DNA from: Ignavibacteriales bacterium
GTDB taxonomy: Bacteria > Bacteroidota > Ignavibacteria > Ignavibacteriales > Ignavibacteriaceae
Reading direction: 5' to 3'
DNA: 64,000 nt
Assembly (NCBI GenBank): GCA_016709155.1
Contig: JADJEI010000001.1
Coordinates: 682,001 to 746,000 of the forward strand
Under the pieces are notes generated by a model. That model ran no database searches. It was not told the DNA's origin and was given only the letters and a program-made list of their open reading frames with translations. Of this stretch, positions 19,049 to 28,008 are shown one piece after another (positions within the stretch are counted from its first letter, which is position 1; every line of letters begins with the position of its first letter). Position numbers and translations under genes: made by a program.

Positions 19049-20125
19049 ATGACATTAATAATTTTTTTAATACTGTTTTTTATTGGAATAAATGCATTGA
19101 TTTTTCTATCATTAAGATCAGAATCAGATTGTGCTATCAGTTCTCAAAATCAGATTCAATTTTCAATTATCATTGCAGGTAAAAATGAAGAGAATAATCT
19201 TGAGCATCTTTTTTCCGCATTACATAATCTTGATTATGATAAAAATAAATTAGAAGTAATTTTTGTAGATGATAATTCCACCGATAACACTTACAACCTT
19301 GCAGTCCAATTGAGCCGCACATTTAGTAATTTTAGAATCATTAAATGCACAAGCAAACCATTCGCCGGGAAAAAAGGCGCTCTCGCAGTTGGAATTCAAT
19401 CCGCCAAATTTCCATTTATATTAATCACCGATGCCGACTGCGTACCTGAAAACGGCTGGTTGAATTCATATTCACATTGCTTTAACAAAGGGTTTGATTT
19501 TTTAATTGGCGTGGCTCCATTTTACCAATCAATCAACGGCATCAATAAAATATCTTGCTTTGAAAATCTTCGAAGTTCTATCTTGACTTTTGCGTTTGCT
19601 AAATTAAGATTTCCTTACACAGCTTCCGCGAGAAATTTTGGATTTAGAAAAGAGGCTTTTGAAAAAATCGGCGGATACTCGAACACAACTGAAACTCTTA
19701 GCGGCGATGACGATTTACTTTTGCATGAAGCGATTAAACATAAGTTAAAAATCGGTTGTGTTACAAATCGCAATTCGTGGGTTTATTCAAATTCAAAAAT
19801 CACTTTGAGAGATTATCTGAATCAAAAAGCACGGCATACTGAAACATCGCTTCATTATTTATTTAGCCGCCAAATGGTACTCGGGCTTTGGCATCTAATT
19901 AATTTAATAATGATTCTCAGTCCGTTTTTATTTTTTTTCAATCAATTATTTCTTCTTTTGTTTCTTATGAAAATGACGGTTGATATTTTTTTAATTAAAT
20001 CCTTTGATAAAAAGTTTGGATACACATTTCAATTCTTCGAAATAATTTCGCTGCAAATTTTTTATGAATTTTTTATAGTCATAAATTTCTTTAACGCTTC
20101 TACAAAAAAGATTGAATGGAAATAG
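19049..20125 (+). CDS. Membrane-anchored family 2 glycosyltransferase
   Basis: A 358-residue GT-A fold transferase. TM helix 1 is residues 1-23. The catalytic domain has SIIIAGKNEENNLEHL, VIFVDDNSTDNT (nucleotide-sugar binding), the DADC metal motif, and a GGYSNTTETLSGDDDLLL acceptor/catalytic block, as in processive GT2 enzymes. Two hydrophobic helices close the protein (about 285-345). It overlaps the methyltransferase downstream by 10 bases. The sugar donor and acceptor are unknown; surface glycan or glycolipid synthesis is likely. Confidence 0.85.
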   Translation: MTLIIFLILFFIGINALIFLSLRSESDCAISSQNQIQFSIIIAGKNEENNLEHLFSALHNLDYDKNKLEVIFVDDNSTDNTYNLAVQLSRTFSNFRIIKCTSKPFAGKKGALAVGIQSAKFPFILITDADCVPENGWLNSYSHCFNKGFDFLIGVAPFYQSINGINKISCFENLRSSILTFAFAKLRFPYTASARNFGFRKEAFEKIGGYSNTTETLSGDDDLLLHEAIKHKLKIGCVTNRNSWVYSNSKITLRDYLNQKARHTETSLHYLFSRQMVLGLWHLINLIMILSPFLFFFNQLFLLLFLMKMTVDIFLIKSFDKKFGYTFQFFEIISLQIFYEFFIVINFFNASTKKIEWK

Positions 20126-20937
20126 AAACAGAATCACCAGCCTGGCTTGATAAAGCACATCCCAATTTTCTCAGATGGCAAAAAGGAAGATTAGCAGCAG
20201 AAGCACGCGGGAATTTTGTCAAGCAAATTGTCTCCCATTTCCTTGAGTGCAAAAATTTATCAGTACTCGATCTTGGTTCGGGTGAAGGCGGAACTTCAAA
20301 TGTATTCAGCAAGGATAATTGTGTTGTTAGTTTTGATTTAAGTTTAATAAGATTACTGCGGCAAAATGGTCTGGATAAATTTTATAAAGTTAATGGAAAT
20401 GGATTAATCCTGCCATTTAAAAACAATTCGTTTGATTTAGTAATTGTTCAAGATGTGATTGAACATTTGCAAACAATAAATGATTTTTATCTTGAGATCA
20501 TTCGCATATTAAAACCTAACGGAACTATCTATCTAAGCACTCCAAATAAGCTTTCTATTTTTAATTTTTTAGCCGATCCGCATTTTGGGTTGCCTGTGCT
20601 TTCTATCCTTAAACGAGAGAGTATTAAAAAATATTTTTTGAAATATTTTCGTAAAAAGGATTTTGAGAGAACTGATGTTGCTCAACTTTTATCTCTGAAA
20701 GAACTCATCAAAATATTTAATAAAGATTTTGATATTCACCTGCTTACAAAATTTTCAGTGATTGAGTTATTTAGTGGAAATAGCGGAATTGTATGGAGTG
20801 AATTCCACCTTACGATTATTCGTATTTGCAAATTTATCAACCTGGATTGGCTGATTACTAAACTTGCAAATGATAAGTTTGGACTCGTAAATAAATTTTT
20901 TACGCCAACGTTTTACCTTACGCTTAAAAGAAAGTAA
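20116..20937 (+). CDS. Class I SAM-dependent methyltransferase
   Basis: A 273-residue protein with a UbiE/Methyltransf_11-type domain: motif I VLDLGSGEGG near residue 53, an acidic strand end FDLS, and VIVQDVIEHL as the later motif. Its ATG lies inside the end of the glycosyltransferase gene (ATGGAAATAG contains that stop), so translation is coupled. It probably methylates the product of, or a precursor for, the neighbouring glycosyltransferase; the substrate is inferred only from context. Confidence 0.8.
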   Translation: MEIETESPAWLDKAHPNFLRWQKGRLAAEARGNFVKQIVSHFLECKNLSVLDLGSGEGGTSNVFSKDNCVVSFDLSLIRLLRQNGLDKFYKVNGNGLILPFKNNSFDLVIVQDVIEHLQTINDFYLEIIRILKPNGTIYLSTPNKLSIFNFLADPHFGLPVLSILKRESIKKYFLKYFRKKDFERTDVAQLLSLKELIKIFNKDFDIHLLTKFSVIELFSGNSGIVWSEFHLTIIRICKFINLDWLITKLANDKFGLVNKFFTPTFYLTLKRK

Positions 20938-20945
20938 GACAAAAT

Positions 20946-21020
20946 TTGCCACGGATTTCACGAATTAACACTAGTGAATTTTTAACACCTGAAATTAGTG
21001 GTTAAAAATTTTAAATTTGG
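20946..21020. repeat. Dispersed intergenic repeat with inverted arms
   Basis: The stretch starts TTGCCACGGATTTCACGAAT, a sequence type often seen as a dispersed repeat in FCB-group genomes (from memory, not searched). It contains TTCAC...GTGAA and a longer imperfect hairpin (AATTTTTAACAC against GTGGTTAAAAATT). Confidence 0.45.
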
Positions 21021-21057
21021 GTTAAGTTATTTTTAAAATAAATTTTTATAGAAGATT

Positions 21058-21462
21058 ATGGATTACAAATTACTTATTCAAAAAGCAGTTGATGCAAAAA
21101 AATTTGCTCATGCACCTTACTCAAATTTCAAAGTCGGGGCAGCATTATTAACTGCCGATGGTAAAATTTATACCGGCTGCAATATTGAAAATAGCTCATA
21201 CGGTTTAACAATTTGCGCCGAGCGAACAGCAATATTCAAAGCTATGAGTGAGGGCGAAAGAAAATTTTCGGCGTTGGCTATCATCGGTGATACTGAAGAC
21301 TACCTCCCTCCCTGCGGTGCCTGCAGACAAATTATCTATGACCATTGTGGAAATATTGATATAATCCTTATTAATAAATCTCTTAATTATAAAATTTTTT
21401 CAACGCAGGATTTGCTTCCTTTTGCTTTTGGTGATGCAAATCTAGATAACGCTAAAAATTAA
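21058..21462 (+). CDS. cdd: Cytidine deaminase
   Basis: A 134-residue homotetrameric-type cytidine deaminase converting cytidine and deoxycytidine to uridine forms. APYSNFKVGAAL is at 19-30. The zinc and catalytic site is C53-A-E55 (TICAERTAIF) with PCGACRQ giving C86 and C89. Length fits the short bacterial/Bacillus type. It is the first gene of a salvage cluster and ends 1 base before tdk. Confidence 0.95.
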   Translation: MDYKLLIQKAVDAKKFAHAPYSNFKVGAALLTADGKIYTGCNIENSSYGLTICAERTAIFKAMSEGERKFSALAIIGDTEDYLPPCGACRQIIYDHCGNIDIILINKSLNYKIFSTQDLLPFAFGDANLDNAKN

Positions 21463-21463
21463 A

Positions 21464-22039
21464 ATGGAATTTAAACCTCACTCATTACCCCAAAATGTTG
21501 GATGGATTGAAGTAATTGCAGGCTGCATGTTCAGCGGTAAAACTGAAGAGTTAATCAGAAGACTTCGCCGTGCTGAGATTGCAAAACAAAAAGTTGTAAT
21601 CTTCAAACCGAAAATTGATAACAGATATTCGACTGATTCAATTGTCTCACACAGTGAGCAATCTCTCCCCTCCATTTTAATAGAGGATGATTCCGAGATA
21701 ATTAAACTTAGCTCCAATGCCCAGGTAATTGGGATAGATGAAGCTCAGTTTTTTTCAGGTGATTTAGTCAATATTTGCAATTCACTTGCAAACTCCGGTA
21801 AGCGCATGATAGTGGCAGGGTTAGATCAGGACTATAAGGGCATTCCGTTCGAGTCTATGCCGCAGCTTCTTGCCATTGCAGAATACATCACAAAAACTTT
21901 AGCGATTTGCATGGTGTGCGGTAACCCTGCTGATAAAACTCAGCGCAATACAATTTCATCCGAACGTGTAGTTGTTGGTGCTGCAGATATTTATGAAGCG
22001 CGCTGCCGCAAATGTCATTATATCCCTGAAGATAAATAG
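21464..22039 (+). CDS. tdk: Thymidine kinase (class II)
   Basis: A 191-residue kinase phosphorylating thymidine with ATP. The P-loop GCMFSGKT is at residues 20-27; the catalytic DEAQFF and the lasso-region zinc ligands (CMVCGN ... CRKCH) are present. The ATG is 1 base after the cdd stop, consistent with coupled translation. It makes dTMP from salvaged thymidine imported by the next gene's product. Confidence 0.95.
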   Translation: MEFKPHSLPQNVGWIEVIAGCMFSGKTEELIRRLRRAEIAKQKVVIFKPKIDNRYSTDSIVSHSEQSLPSILIEDDSEIIKLSSNAQVIGIDEAQFFSGDLVNICNSLANSGKRMIVAGLDQDYKGIPFESMPQLLAIAEYITKTLAICMVCGNPADKTQRNTISSERVVVGAADIYEARCRKCHYIPEDK

Positions 22040-22046
22040 GAGAATT

Positions 22047-23399
22047 ATGGACTTTATCTCATTGGTTCGCGGCATCGCTGGAATAATACTATTAATTGGT
22101 ATCGCATTTATTTTTTCCAATAATAAAAGAAAAATTAATTGGCGATTAGTGTTAAGTGGAATTGCAATTCAAATTGTTTTTGCAATTTTGATTTTAAAAG
22201 GCGATTCACTTCGGCAGGTTTTTTATCCGCTTGGTTTTGCAAAAGATTTTTTTAATTGGGTAAGTGGATTTTTTGTACTCATATTGAATTTTACATCTGA
22301 AGGAGCAAAGTTTGTTTTTGGTGATCTGGCACTTAGCCCCGGGAATGAAGGAAGTCTCGGAATGTTTTTCGCTTTTCAAGTTCTGCCTACAATAATTTTT
22401 TTCGCAAGCTTAATGTCAGTGCTTTATTACTTCGGAATTATGCAGAGAATAGTTCAGGCAATGGCATACGTGATGGCAAAAATTATGGGAACCAGTGGTG
22501 CCGAATCATTATCCTGTACCGCAAATATTTTTGTCGGTCAAACAGAAGCACCGCTGATGATCAAGCCTTACATCAAAGGAATGACGAACAGCGAAGTGCT
22601 GACTGTAATGGTAGGGGGAATGGCAACTATCGCAGGTGGAGTGATGGCGGCTTATATTCAGATACTCGGTAATTCATATTCTCAATCTTTAGGAATTCCG
22701 TTGGCAGAAGCACAGCACATATTTGCTACACAACTGCTTGGAGCAAGTGTAATGGCTGCACCTGCAGCGCTTGTAATTTCAAAAATTATTTTCCCGGAAA
22801 TTTCCGATCCCGAAACAAAAGGCACAGTTAAAATAAAAGTGGAAAAGAATGCTCACAATTTTATTGAAGCTGCCGCAAATGGAGCTGGTGATGGACTATC
22901 ATTGTCACTAAATGTTGGCGCTATGTTAATAGCTTTCATCGCACTGATTGCTCTGGTAAATTATTTGTTACAGGGTTTCGGAGATTTGGTTGGAATTAAT
23001 AATTCATTGATTCAATCTTATGGTCAGCCTCTTAACTTTCAACTTATATTAGGCTGGGGACTTCAATATCTCGCATATGGAATTGGAGTGCCCTGGGAAG
23101 ACGCACTCCATTTCGGAAGTTTGATTGGTACAAAAATTACTCTAAATGAATTTGTTGCATACCTCGATTTAGGGAAACTTATTGAAATGAAAATATTAGT
23201 AAATGAAAAATCTATCTTGATGGCTACCTATGCCCTCTGCGGGTTTGCTAATTTCAGTTCAATCGCAATTCAAATCGGGGGGTTGGGTCCACTGGCTCCT
23301 TCAAGGAAAAGTGATATTGCAAGTCTTGGTTTAAAAGCTGTGCTTGGTGGTTCGCTCGCAACATTGATGACGGCAACTCTTGCAGGAATTTTATTTTAA
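22047..23399 (+). CDS. Concentrative nucleoside transporter (CNT/NupC family)
   Basis: A 450-residue inner-membrane symporter. It contains a Gate-domain region and the typical motifs GTSGAESLSCTANIFVGQTEAPL and CGFANFSSIAIQIGG. I start it at 22047 (ATG after AGGAG), not at the longer frame from 21972, which would lie inside tdk. It imports nucleosides using Na+ or H+ and is embedded between tdk and pnp. Confidence 0.92.
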   Translation: MDFISLVRGIAGIILLIGIAFIFSNNKRKINWRLVLSGIAIQIVFAILILKGDSLRQVFYPLGFAKDFFNWVSGFFVLILNFTSEGAKFVFGDLALSPGNEGSLGMFFAFQVLPTIIFFASLMSVLYYFGIMQRIVQAMAYVMAKIMGTSGAESLSCTANIFVGQTEAPLMIKPYIKGMTNSEVLTVMVGGMATIAGGVMAAYIQILGNSYSQSLGIPLAEAQHIFATQLLGASVMAAPAALVISKIIFPEISDPETKGTVKIKVEKNAHNFIEAAANGAGDGLSLSLNVGAMLIAFIALIALVNYLLQGFGDLVGINNSLIQSYGQPLNFQLILGWGLQYLAYGIGVPWEDALHFGSLIGTKITLNEFVAYLDLGKLIEMKILVNEKSILMATYALCGFANFSSIAIQIGGLGPLAPSRKSDIASLGLKAVLGGSLATLMTATLAGILF

Positions 23400-23400
23400 T

Positions 23401-24222
23401 ATGATTGACTTTGATTATAAATACAAAGAGGCAATCGAATTTGTACAGAAAAAATTTTTTACTAAACCCGATTTAGCAATTATACTTGGCAGTGGTCTTG
23501 GCGATTTTGCAAATTCTTTTGATGGTTCAATCAAAATTTTGACAAGCGATATTCCTACCTACCCTCATTCAACTGTAATCGGACATAAAGGTGAAATTGC
23601 TCTTGTGAATTATGCTGGAAAGAATGTGATTTTGTTCTCAGGACGTATTCATTTTTATGAAGTTTACAATCTTTCGCAATGTTTATTGCCAATTCATTTA
23701 ATTAAAAAATTGGATTGCGATAAATTGATTTTGACAAATGCCGCCGGTGGAATAAATAAAAATTTTATCCCTGGCGATTTAATGCTTGCTTCTTCATTCA
23801 ATGGAATTTGGATAAAAAAAGAGTTTGCTGAATTATTCGGAGTAGGATCTGATTCTACAATTAATAATTTCAGGAACTTACCATCTAATAGTTTAAATCA
23901 TAAAATAAAATCAGCAGCCGAAAAAGAAAACATAAAGATTAAAGAGGGAGTCTATTGGTTCACAAAGGGTCCTTCCTACGAAACTCCATCCGAAGTAAGA
24001 TTGATCAAAAAATTTGGCGGAGATGCAGTGGGGATGTCAACGGTTCATGAAGCTTTTTACTCCGCACTTTTAGGAATACAAACAAGTGCTATTTCCTGTA
24101 TCACAAATTTTGCTTCAGGAATTTCTAATCAAAAACTTTCACACGCCGAAGTTACAGAAACAGCTTCACGAATTAAAAGTAAATTTGAAGCCTTACTAAA
24201 GGCAATAATTAAAGTTTTATAA
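23401..24222 (+). CDS. pnp: Purine nucleoside phosphorylase
   Basis: A 273-residue trimeric-type PNP that splits inosine and guanosine into base and ribose-1-phosphate. Seen: GSGLGDF (phosphate loop) at 30-36, GRIHFYE, NAAGGIN, KGPSYETPSEVR with the base-contacting Glu, VGMSTV, and CITNFASGIS with the base-binding Asn. The usual Pro after GMSTV is His here (GMSTVHE), a small departure. The ATG is 1 base after the transporter stop. Together the four genes form a complete uptake and salvage unit. Confidence 0.93.
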   Translation: MIDFDYKYKEAIEFVQKKFFTKPDLAIILGSGLGDFANSFDGSIKILTSDIPTYPHSTVIGHKGEIALVNYAGKNVILFSGRIHFYEVYNLSQCLLPIHLIKKLDCDKLILTNAAGGINKNFIPGDLMLASSFNGIWIKKEFAELFGVGSDSTINNFRNLPSNSLNHKIKSAAEKENIKIKEGVYWFTKGPSYETPSEVRLIKKFGGDAVGMSTVHEAFYSALLGIQTSAISCITNFASGISNQKLSHAEVTETASRIKSKFEALLKAIIKVL

Positions 24223-24350
24223 TCTACTTATTTCTTTTATAAATTATTAAGTCATCTAAAGCAAAAAGTCAAGCTTCAAAAATTTCAAAAATATAAGATG
24301 GGTGAGTTATTAACTTATGTTACGCATAAATTGATTTTTCATGAATTCTC

Positions 24351-24432
24351 CTTAGTGAAACTTGGTGATTTAGTGCCTTTGTGGCTTAATTTCTAACTTT
24401 TTCTTTTGCCACCAAGTCACAAAGACACTAAG
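24351..24432. repeat. Imperfect inverted repeat of the CTTAGTG...TTTGTGGC type
   Basis: The left arm (CTTAGTGAAACTTGGTGATT continuing to GTGCCTTTGTGGC) and the right arm (GCCACCAAGTCACAAAGACA continuing to CTAAG) are partly complementary over about 25 bases. Such sequences are common dispersed repeats between genes in FCB-group genomes (general recollection). Confidence 0.5.
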
Positions 24433-24459
24433 AAATCACAAAGTGCCTAACATCAGTTA

Positions 24460-24567
24460 TTAAAATAAGTGTAATCCATCCTCGTCTTCATAACCATAAG
24501 GGGCACGATTCATTTGAATAAGCAGATAAACAAAGCCTATGACATAAAGGAAAATTGCAAAAATCAC
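24460..24567 (-). CDS. Candidate 35-residue single-pass membrane protein
   Basis: Starts with GTG at 24567, preceded by AAGAGG at a 6-base distance, and ends with TAA. It encodes one hydrophobic helix (IFAIFLYVIGFVYLLI, residues 2-17) followed by a polar, acidic tail (NRAPYGYEDEDG). The ribosome site, spacing and clean helix-plus-tail layout argue for a real small protein, but no homologue is recognised and the GTG start is unusual. Confidence 0.5.
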   Translation of the reverse strand: MIFAIFLYVIGFVYLLIQMNRAPYGYEDEDGLHLF

Positions 24568-24700
24568 TTAGCGCCTCTTAATTTATTTTATTTCTGACAT
24601 GACTATAGTTTTCCTTTCAAGTTAAAAGGGACATTTTATTAAGAATTGCACGATTAAAATCAGATAAAAAAATAACTTGATATTATCTAACTGAAATTTG

Positions 24701-24731
24701 TTGACTTTCTAAGGCTTTAAGGGTAATTTTG
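24701..24731 (+). promoter_or_regulatory. Candidate Bacteroidota-type promoter for secDF
   Basis: TTG at 24701-24703, a 20-base spacer and TAATTTTG at 24724-24731 match the -33 TTG / -7 TAnnTTTG pattern of Bacteroidota primary sigma factors. It lies 43 bases before secD. Only the pattern supports this. Confidence 0.4.
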
Positions 24732-24773
24732 TCAGCTAATTAAACTAACTTAATCCAGAAATACATATTGATT

Positions 24774-26729
24774 ATGAAAGAATACCGATTTCGAATAGTG
24801 CTGATTGCTGCAGCCATAGCTCTTTGTGTTTATTTACTCTATCCAACTTATGTGGATAAACAGAATTCTAATAGGATTGATTCTGTCTTGCTTCAAAAAA
24901 GTAAAGAACTCAAGAAACAAAATCCGCAATTAACTAAATCTCAATTGGACAAAATGTTGAGGAGTGTTGAGGACAGCATAAAATCCTCCGATCCATCCAT
25001 AAATGAAACGAGATTGAAACGTGTTAAACTCGGGCTTGATCTCCAAGGCGGCATGCGAGTAGTTATCGAAGTTAATACGGGTAAAATGCTTGATAAACTT
25101 GCCGGTAAAAAAACCGACGACATATTTAAACAAGTACTCGCCGAAGCGGAAAAAGAAGCTGCTTTAACTGATGATAATATTGTTGATATTGTTGGACGTA
25201 AGTTTTCAGAACGCGGAATAAGACTAAGCAAATACTTTGGAACCATTCGGGATGAAGACAGCGATATTTTAAGTCAGCTTAATAAAGATACCGAAGATGC
25301 TGTTACTCGTGCGATGGAAATTATTAGAAACCGTGTTGACCAATATGGTGTTTCTGAGCCTTCAATTCAACGCCAGGGAAGCAGAAGAATTATTGTTGAA
25401 CTTCCCGGTGTTGCAAGAGAAGAAGAGGCAAAGCAGCTTTTGCAAGGCACAGCTTTATTGGAATTCAGAATTGTAAAAGATCCCGAATTAACAATTAGTG
25501 TTATGCAAAAAATTGACGACGTTCTTTCCGGCAAAGTTTTAGATGATACAACCGGAATTGATTCTACCAAACAAATAGCAGAAAATAAAACTGATTCCAC
25601 AAAAGTTGATTCAACTAAAATCGCTTCGACTGATACGGCAAATAATCAGCAGCTTTCGCAGGAAGAATTTGCAAAGCAGCATCCATTTTTTGCAGTTGCA
25701 CTTCTTGATCCGCAAAGCCAGGTTGCCGATGCTTATGTGAAAGAAGATGATCGAACAAAAATTACTTTGATGTTGAACAGACCCGAAGTTCAAAAAGTAA
25801 TTCCTAATAATGTCGAATTTGTTTTTTCTGCAAAAGCAATTGGTACTCAGGAAGGAAAAGGAATTTATACACTTTATATGGTGAATAAAGAACCCGAACT
25901 TACTGGCAGTGTTATTACTGATGCACTTGCAAATATCGACCCAAGCTCTTCAGCACCAATTGTTAATATGACAATGAATACTGAAGGCGCAACTCAATGG
26001 GCAAGAATAACAGGCGCAAATGTGAATAAAAGAATTGCAATCATACTTGATGGTTTGGTTTTTTCTGCCCCAAATGTTAAAAATAAAATTACAGGCGGAA
26101 GAAGCCAGATTGAAGGTATGGCTAACATGGAAGAAGCAAAACTTCTTGAAATTATTTTAAAAGCCGGAGCTCTTCCTGCCCCCGTTGATATAATTGAAGA
26201 AAGATCTGTTGGACCATCCTTAGGTGAAGATTCTATTTCGAGCGGCTTTAATTCAGCCCTCATCGGGTTTCTGCTTGTTGCAGTATTTATGATAATCTAT
26301 TATTTACGGGCTGGAACAATCGCATCGGCTTGCCTCATATTTACAATATTATTTATTCTCGGAATACTTGCCGGGTTTAGCGCTACACTAACTCTTTCCG
26401 GAATCGCCGGAATTATTCTAACAATAGGTATGGCCGTTGACGCCAACGTTCTTATCTTTGAAAGAATCAGAGAAGAATTAGCTACTGGTAAAACTTTGAA
26501 AGCCTCAATAGACAGCGGTTTTTCAAAAGCAAATTCTGCTATCATAGATTCTAACATAACCACTTTCTTTACAGGTATAATTCTTTATCAGTTTGGAAGC
26601 GGTCCGGTGCAAGGTTTTGCTCTTACACTGATGATTGGTATAGCTGCAAGTTTGTTCAGCGCTCTTGTAATTGCGAGAGTAATTTTTGATATAATGGTTG
26701 CCAGAGGCAGTAAAATTTCTCTCGGTTAA
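24774..26729 (+). CDS. secD: Protein translocase subunit SecD
   Basis: About 651 residues, a proton-motive-force-driven factor that completes protein export through SecYEG. The N-terminal TM helix (about 8-25) is followed by GLDLQGGMRVVIEV, a large periplasmic P1 region with an Asp/Ser/Thr-rich insert (about 260-290), and the membrane part starting near SALIGFLLVAVFMIIYYL with GMAVDANVLIFERIREE. I use ATG 24774; a TTG two codons upstream is possible. secF follows 29 bases later. Confidence 0.95.
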   Translation: MKEYRFRIVLIAAAIALCVYLLYPTYVDKQNSNRIDSVLLQKSKELKKQNPQLTKSQLDKMLRSVEDSIKSSDPSINETRLKRVKLGLDLQGGMRVVIEVNTGKMLDKLAGKKTDDIFKQVLAEAEKEAALTDDNIVDIVGRKFSERGIRLSKYFGTIRDEDSDILSQLNKDTEDAVTRAMEIIRNRVDQYGVSEPSIQRQGSRRIIVELPGVAREEEAKQLLQGTALLEFRIVKDPELTISVMQKIDDVLSGKVLDDTTGIDSTKQIAENKTDSTKVDSTKIASTDTANNQQLSQEEFAKQHPFFAVALLDPQSQVADAYVKEDDRTKITLMLNRPEVQKVIPNNVEFVFSAKAIGTQEGKGIYTLYMVNKEPELTGSVITDALANIDPSSSAPIVNMTMNTEGATQWARITGANVNKRIAIILDGLVFSAPNVKNKITGGRSQIEGMANMEEAKLLEIILKAGALPAPVDIIEERSVGPSLGEDSISSGFNSALIGFLLVAVFMIIYYLRAGTIASACLIFTILFILGILAGFSATLTLSGIAGIILTIGMAVDANVLIFERIREELATGKTLKASIDSGFSKANSAIIDSNITTFFTGIILYQFGSGPVQGFALTLMIGIAASLFSALVIARVIFDIMVARGSKISLG

Positions 26730-26758
26730 AAATTTTGAAATAAGGAGTTATATATTAA

Positions 26759-27898
26759 ATGAAAATTTTTGAAAATATACACATAGATTGGCTCGGTAAA
26801 AGGAAACTGTTTTATATGCTTTCCACATCTTTGTTTCTGATTGGAATGCTCAGCATAATATTCAGAGGCTTAGGTTTCGGAATTGATTTTAAAGGCGGAA
26901 CAGAAATAGTCTTACAGTTCCAAAAACCTATTAATATTTCTGATATGAGAACAGAAGTTGAAAAACTTAACCTCGGCACAATTGAAGTTAAAACCTTCGG
27001 TGGAGAAACCGGCGCACTTGTTAGAACGGAACTGCAGGAAATCCCAAAACAGGTTTATCCTAAAGTTCTAGCAAGTATTGAAAAAGAAATTGATAATACT
27101 CTTCCGGGAGTTGAGCGAAAAATAATTGATTCAACTTCCAATTCGGTAACATTTCAATTTCCTAACCCCGATACAACTAATATTCTTGTTGATAAATTAT
27201 TTGAAGCCGGGTTTCAGACAAGCAAAGTTTCGGAAGAATTAACTAACACACAAATGGTAGTTAGTGTTGGAATCGGAGATTGGATCAAAGAAAATCTTCG
27301 TGATAAATATGCAGACAATCCATTTACAATTCTTAAAGAAGATAGAGTAGGTCCAAAAGTTGGCAATGAATTAAAACAGGATGCCATCATCGCAATCATT
27401 CTATCGCTAATCGTAATTTTGATTTACCTGGCATTCAGATTTAAATTCATTTTTGCTTTTGGTGCAGTGCTTGCCTTGTTTCATGATGTACTGATCACTC
27501 TTGGATTCTATGCTATCCTTTATGATGTAATTCCCGGATTAAATCTCGAAATTGATTTAACAGTTGTAGCAGCATTTCTTACACTTATCGGTTACTCAAT
27601 CAATGATACAGTAATTGTTTTTGACAGAGTTAGAGAAAATCTAAAAATTCATAAAACTATGCCGCTACTTGAATTACTAAATGCAAGTATCAATCGTACA
27701 ATGAGTAGAACAATTTTAACCGGCGGAACAACCCTGCTTTCTGTTACCGTACTTTTAATATTTGGCGGCGAGGTTTTAAGAGCATTTGCTTTTACATTAT
27801 TCTTTGGAATAATCATTGGAACATACTCTTCAATATTTGTAGCGAGTGCTTTAGTGTTAGAATATGCAACGAAGTATAATAAAAAAGTTCAGTTCTGA
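26759..27898 (+). CDS. secF: Protein translocase subunit SecF
   Basis: A 379-residue partner of SecD with GFGIDFKGGTEIV in the periplasmic base, six TM segments, and the signature IGYSINDTVIVFDRVREN. An AAGGAG site lies 11 bases upstream. It is longer than the usual approximately 310 residues because of an enlarged P1 region (about 60-190). A strong terminator follows. Confidence 0.95.
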   Translation: MKIFENIHIDWLGKRKLFYMLSTSLFLIGMLSIIFRGLGFGIDFKGGTEIVLQFQKPINISDMRTEVEKLNLGTIEVKTFGGETGALVRTELQEIPKQVYPKVLASIEKEIDNTLPGVERKIIDSTSNSVTFQFPNPDTTNILVDKLFEAGFQTSKVSEELTNTQMVVSVGIGDWIKENLRDKYADNPFTILKEDRVGPKVGNELKQDAIIAIILSLIVILIYLAFRFKFIFAFGAVLALFHDVLITLGFYAILYDVIPGLNLEIDLTVVAAFLTLIGYSINDTVIVFDRVRENLKIHKTMPLLELLNASINRTMSRTILTGGTTLLSVTVLLIFGGEVLRAFAFTLFFGIIIGTYSSIFVASALVLEYATKYNKKVQF

Positions 27899-27917
27899 TT
27901 AATTCAAAATTAAATTT

Positions 27918-27949
27918 AAAAAGCCGATGAATTATTTCATCGGCTTTTT
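27918..27949 (+). terminator. Rho-independent terminator after secF
   Basis: AAAAAGCCGATGA (27918-27930) and TCATCGGCTTTTT (27937-27949) form a 13-bp stem around ATTATT with a T-run; it can work in both directions and lies between converging genes. Confidence 0.85.
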
Positions 27950-28008
27950 CATTTTAAAATTATCGGAAATTTGTAATTCGGAATCTTGAATTTTAGAATG
28001 CTAAGAAA

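Larger units (their letters stand above)
24223..24767. other. 545-bp intergenic region with inverted repeat, small ORF and promoter
   Basis: It holds an imperfect inverted repeat (24351-24432), a candidate 35-codon membrane-protein gene on the minus strand (24460-24567) and a candidate promoter for secD (24701-24731). No RNA gene was recognised. Confidence 0.6.
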
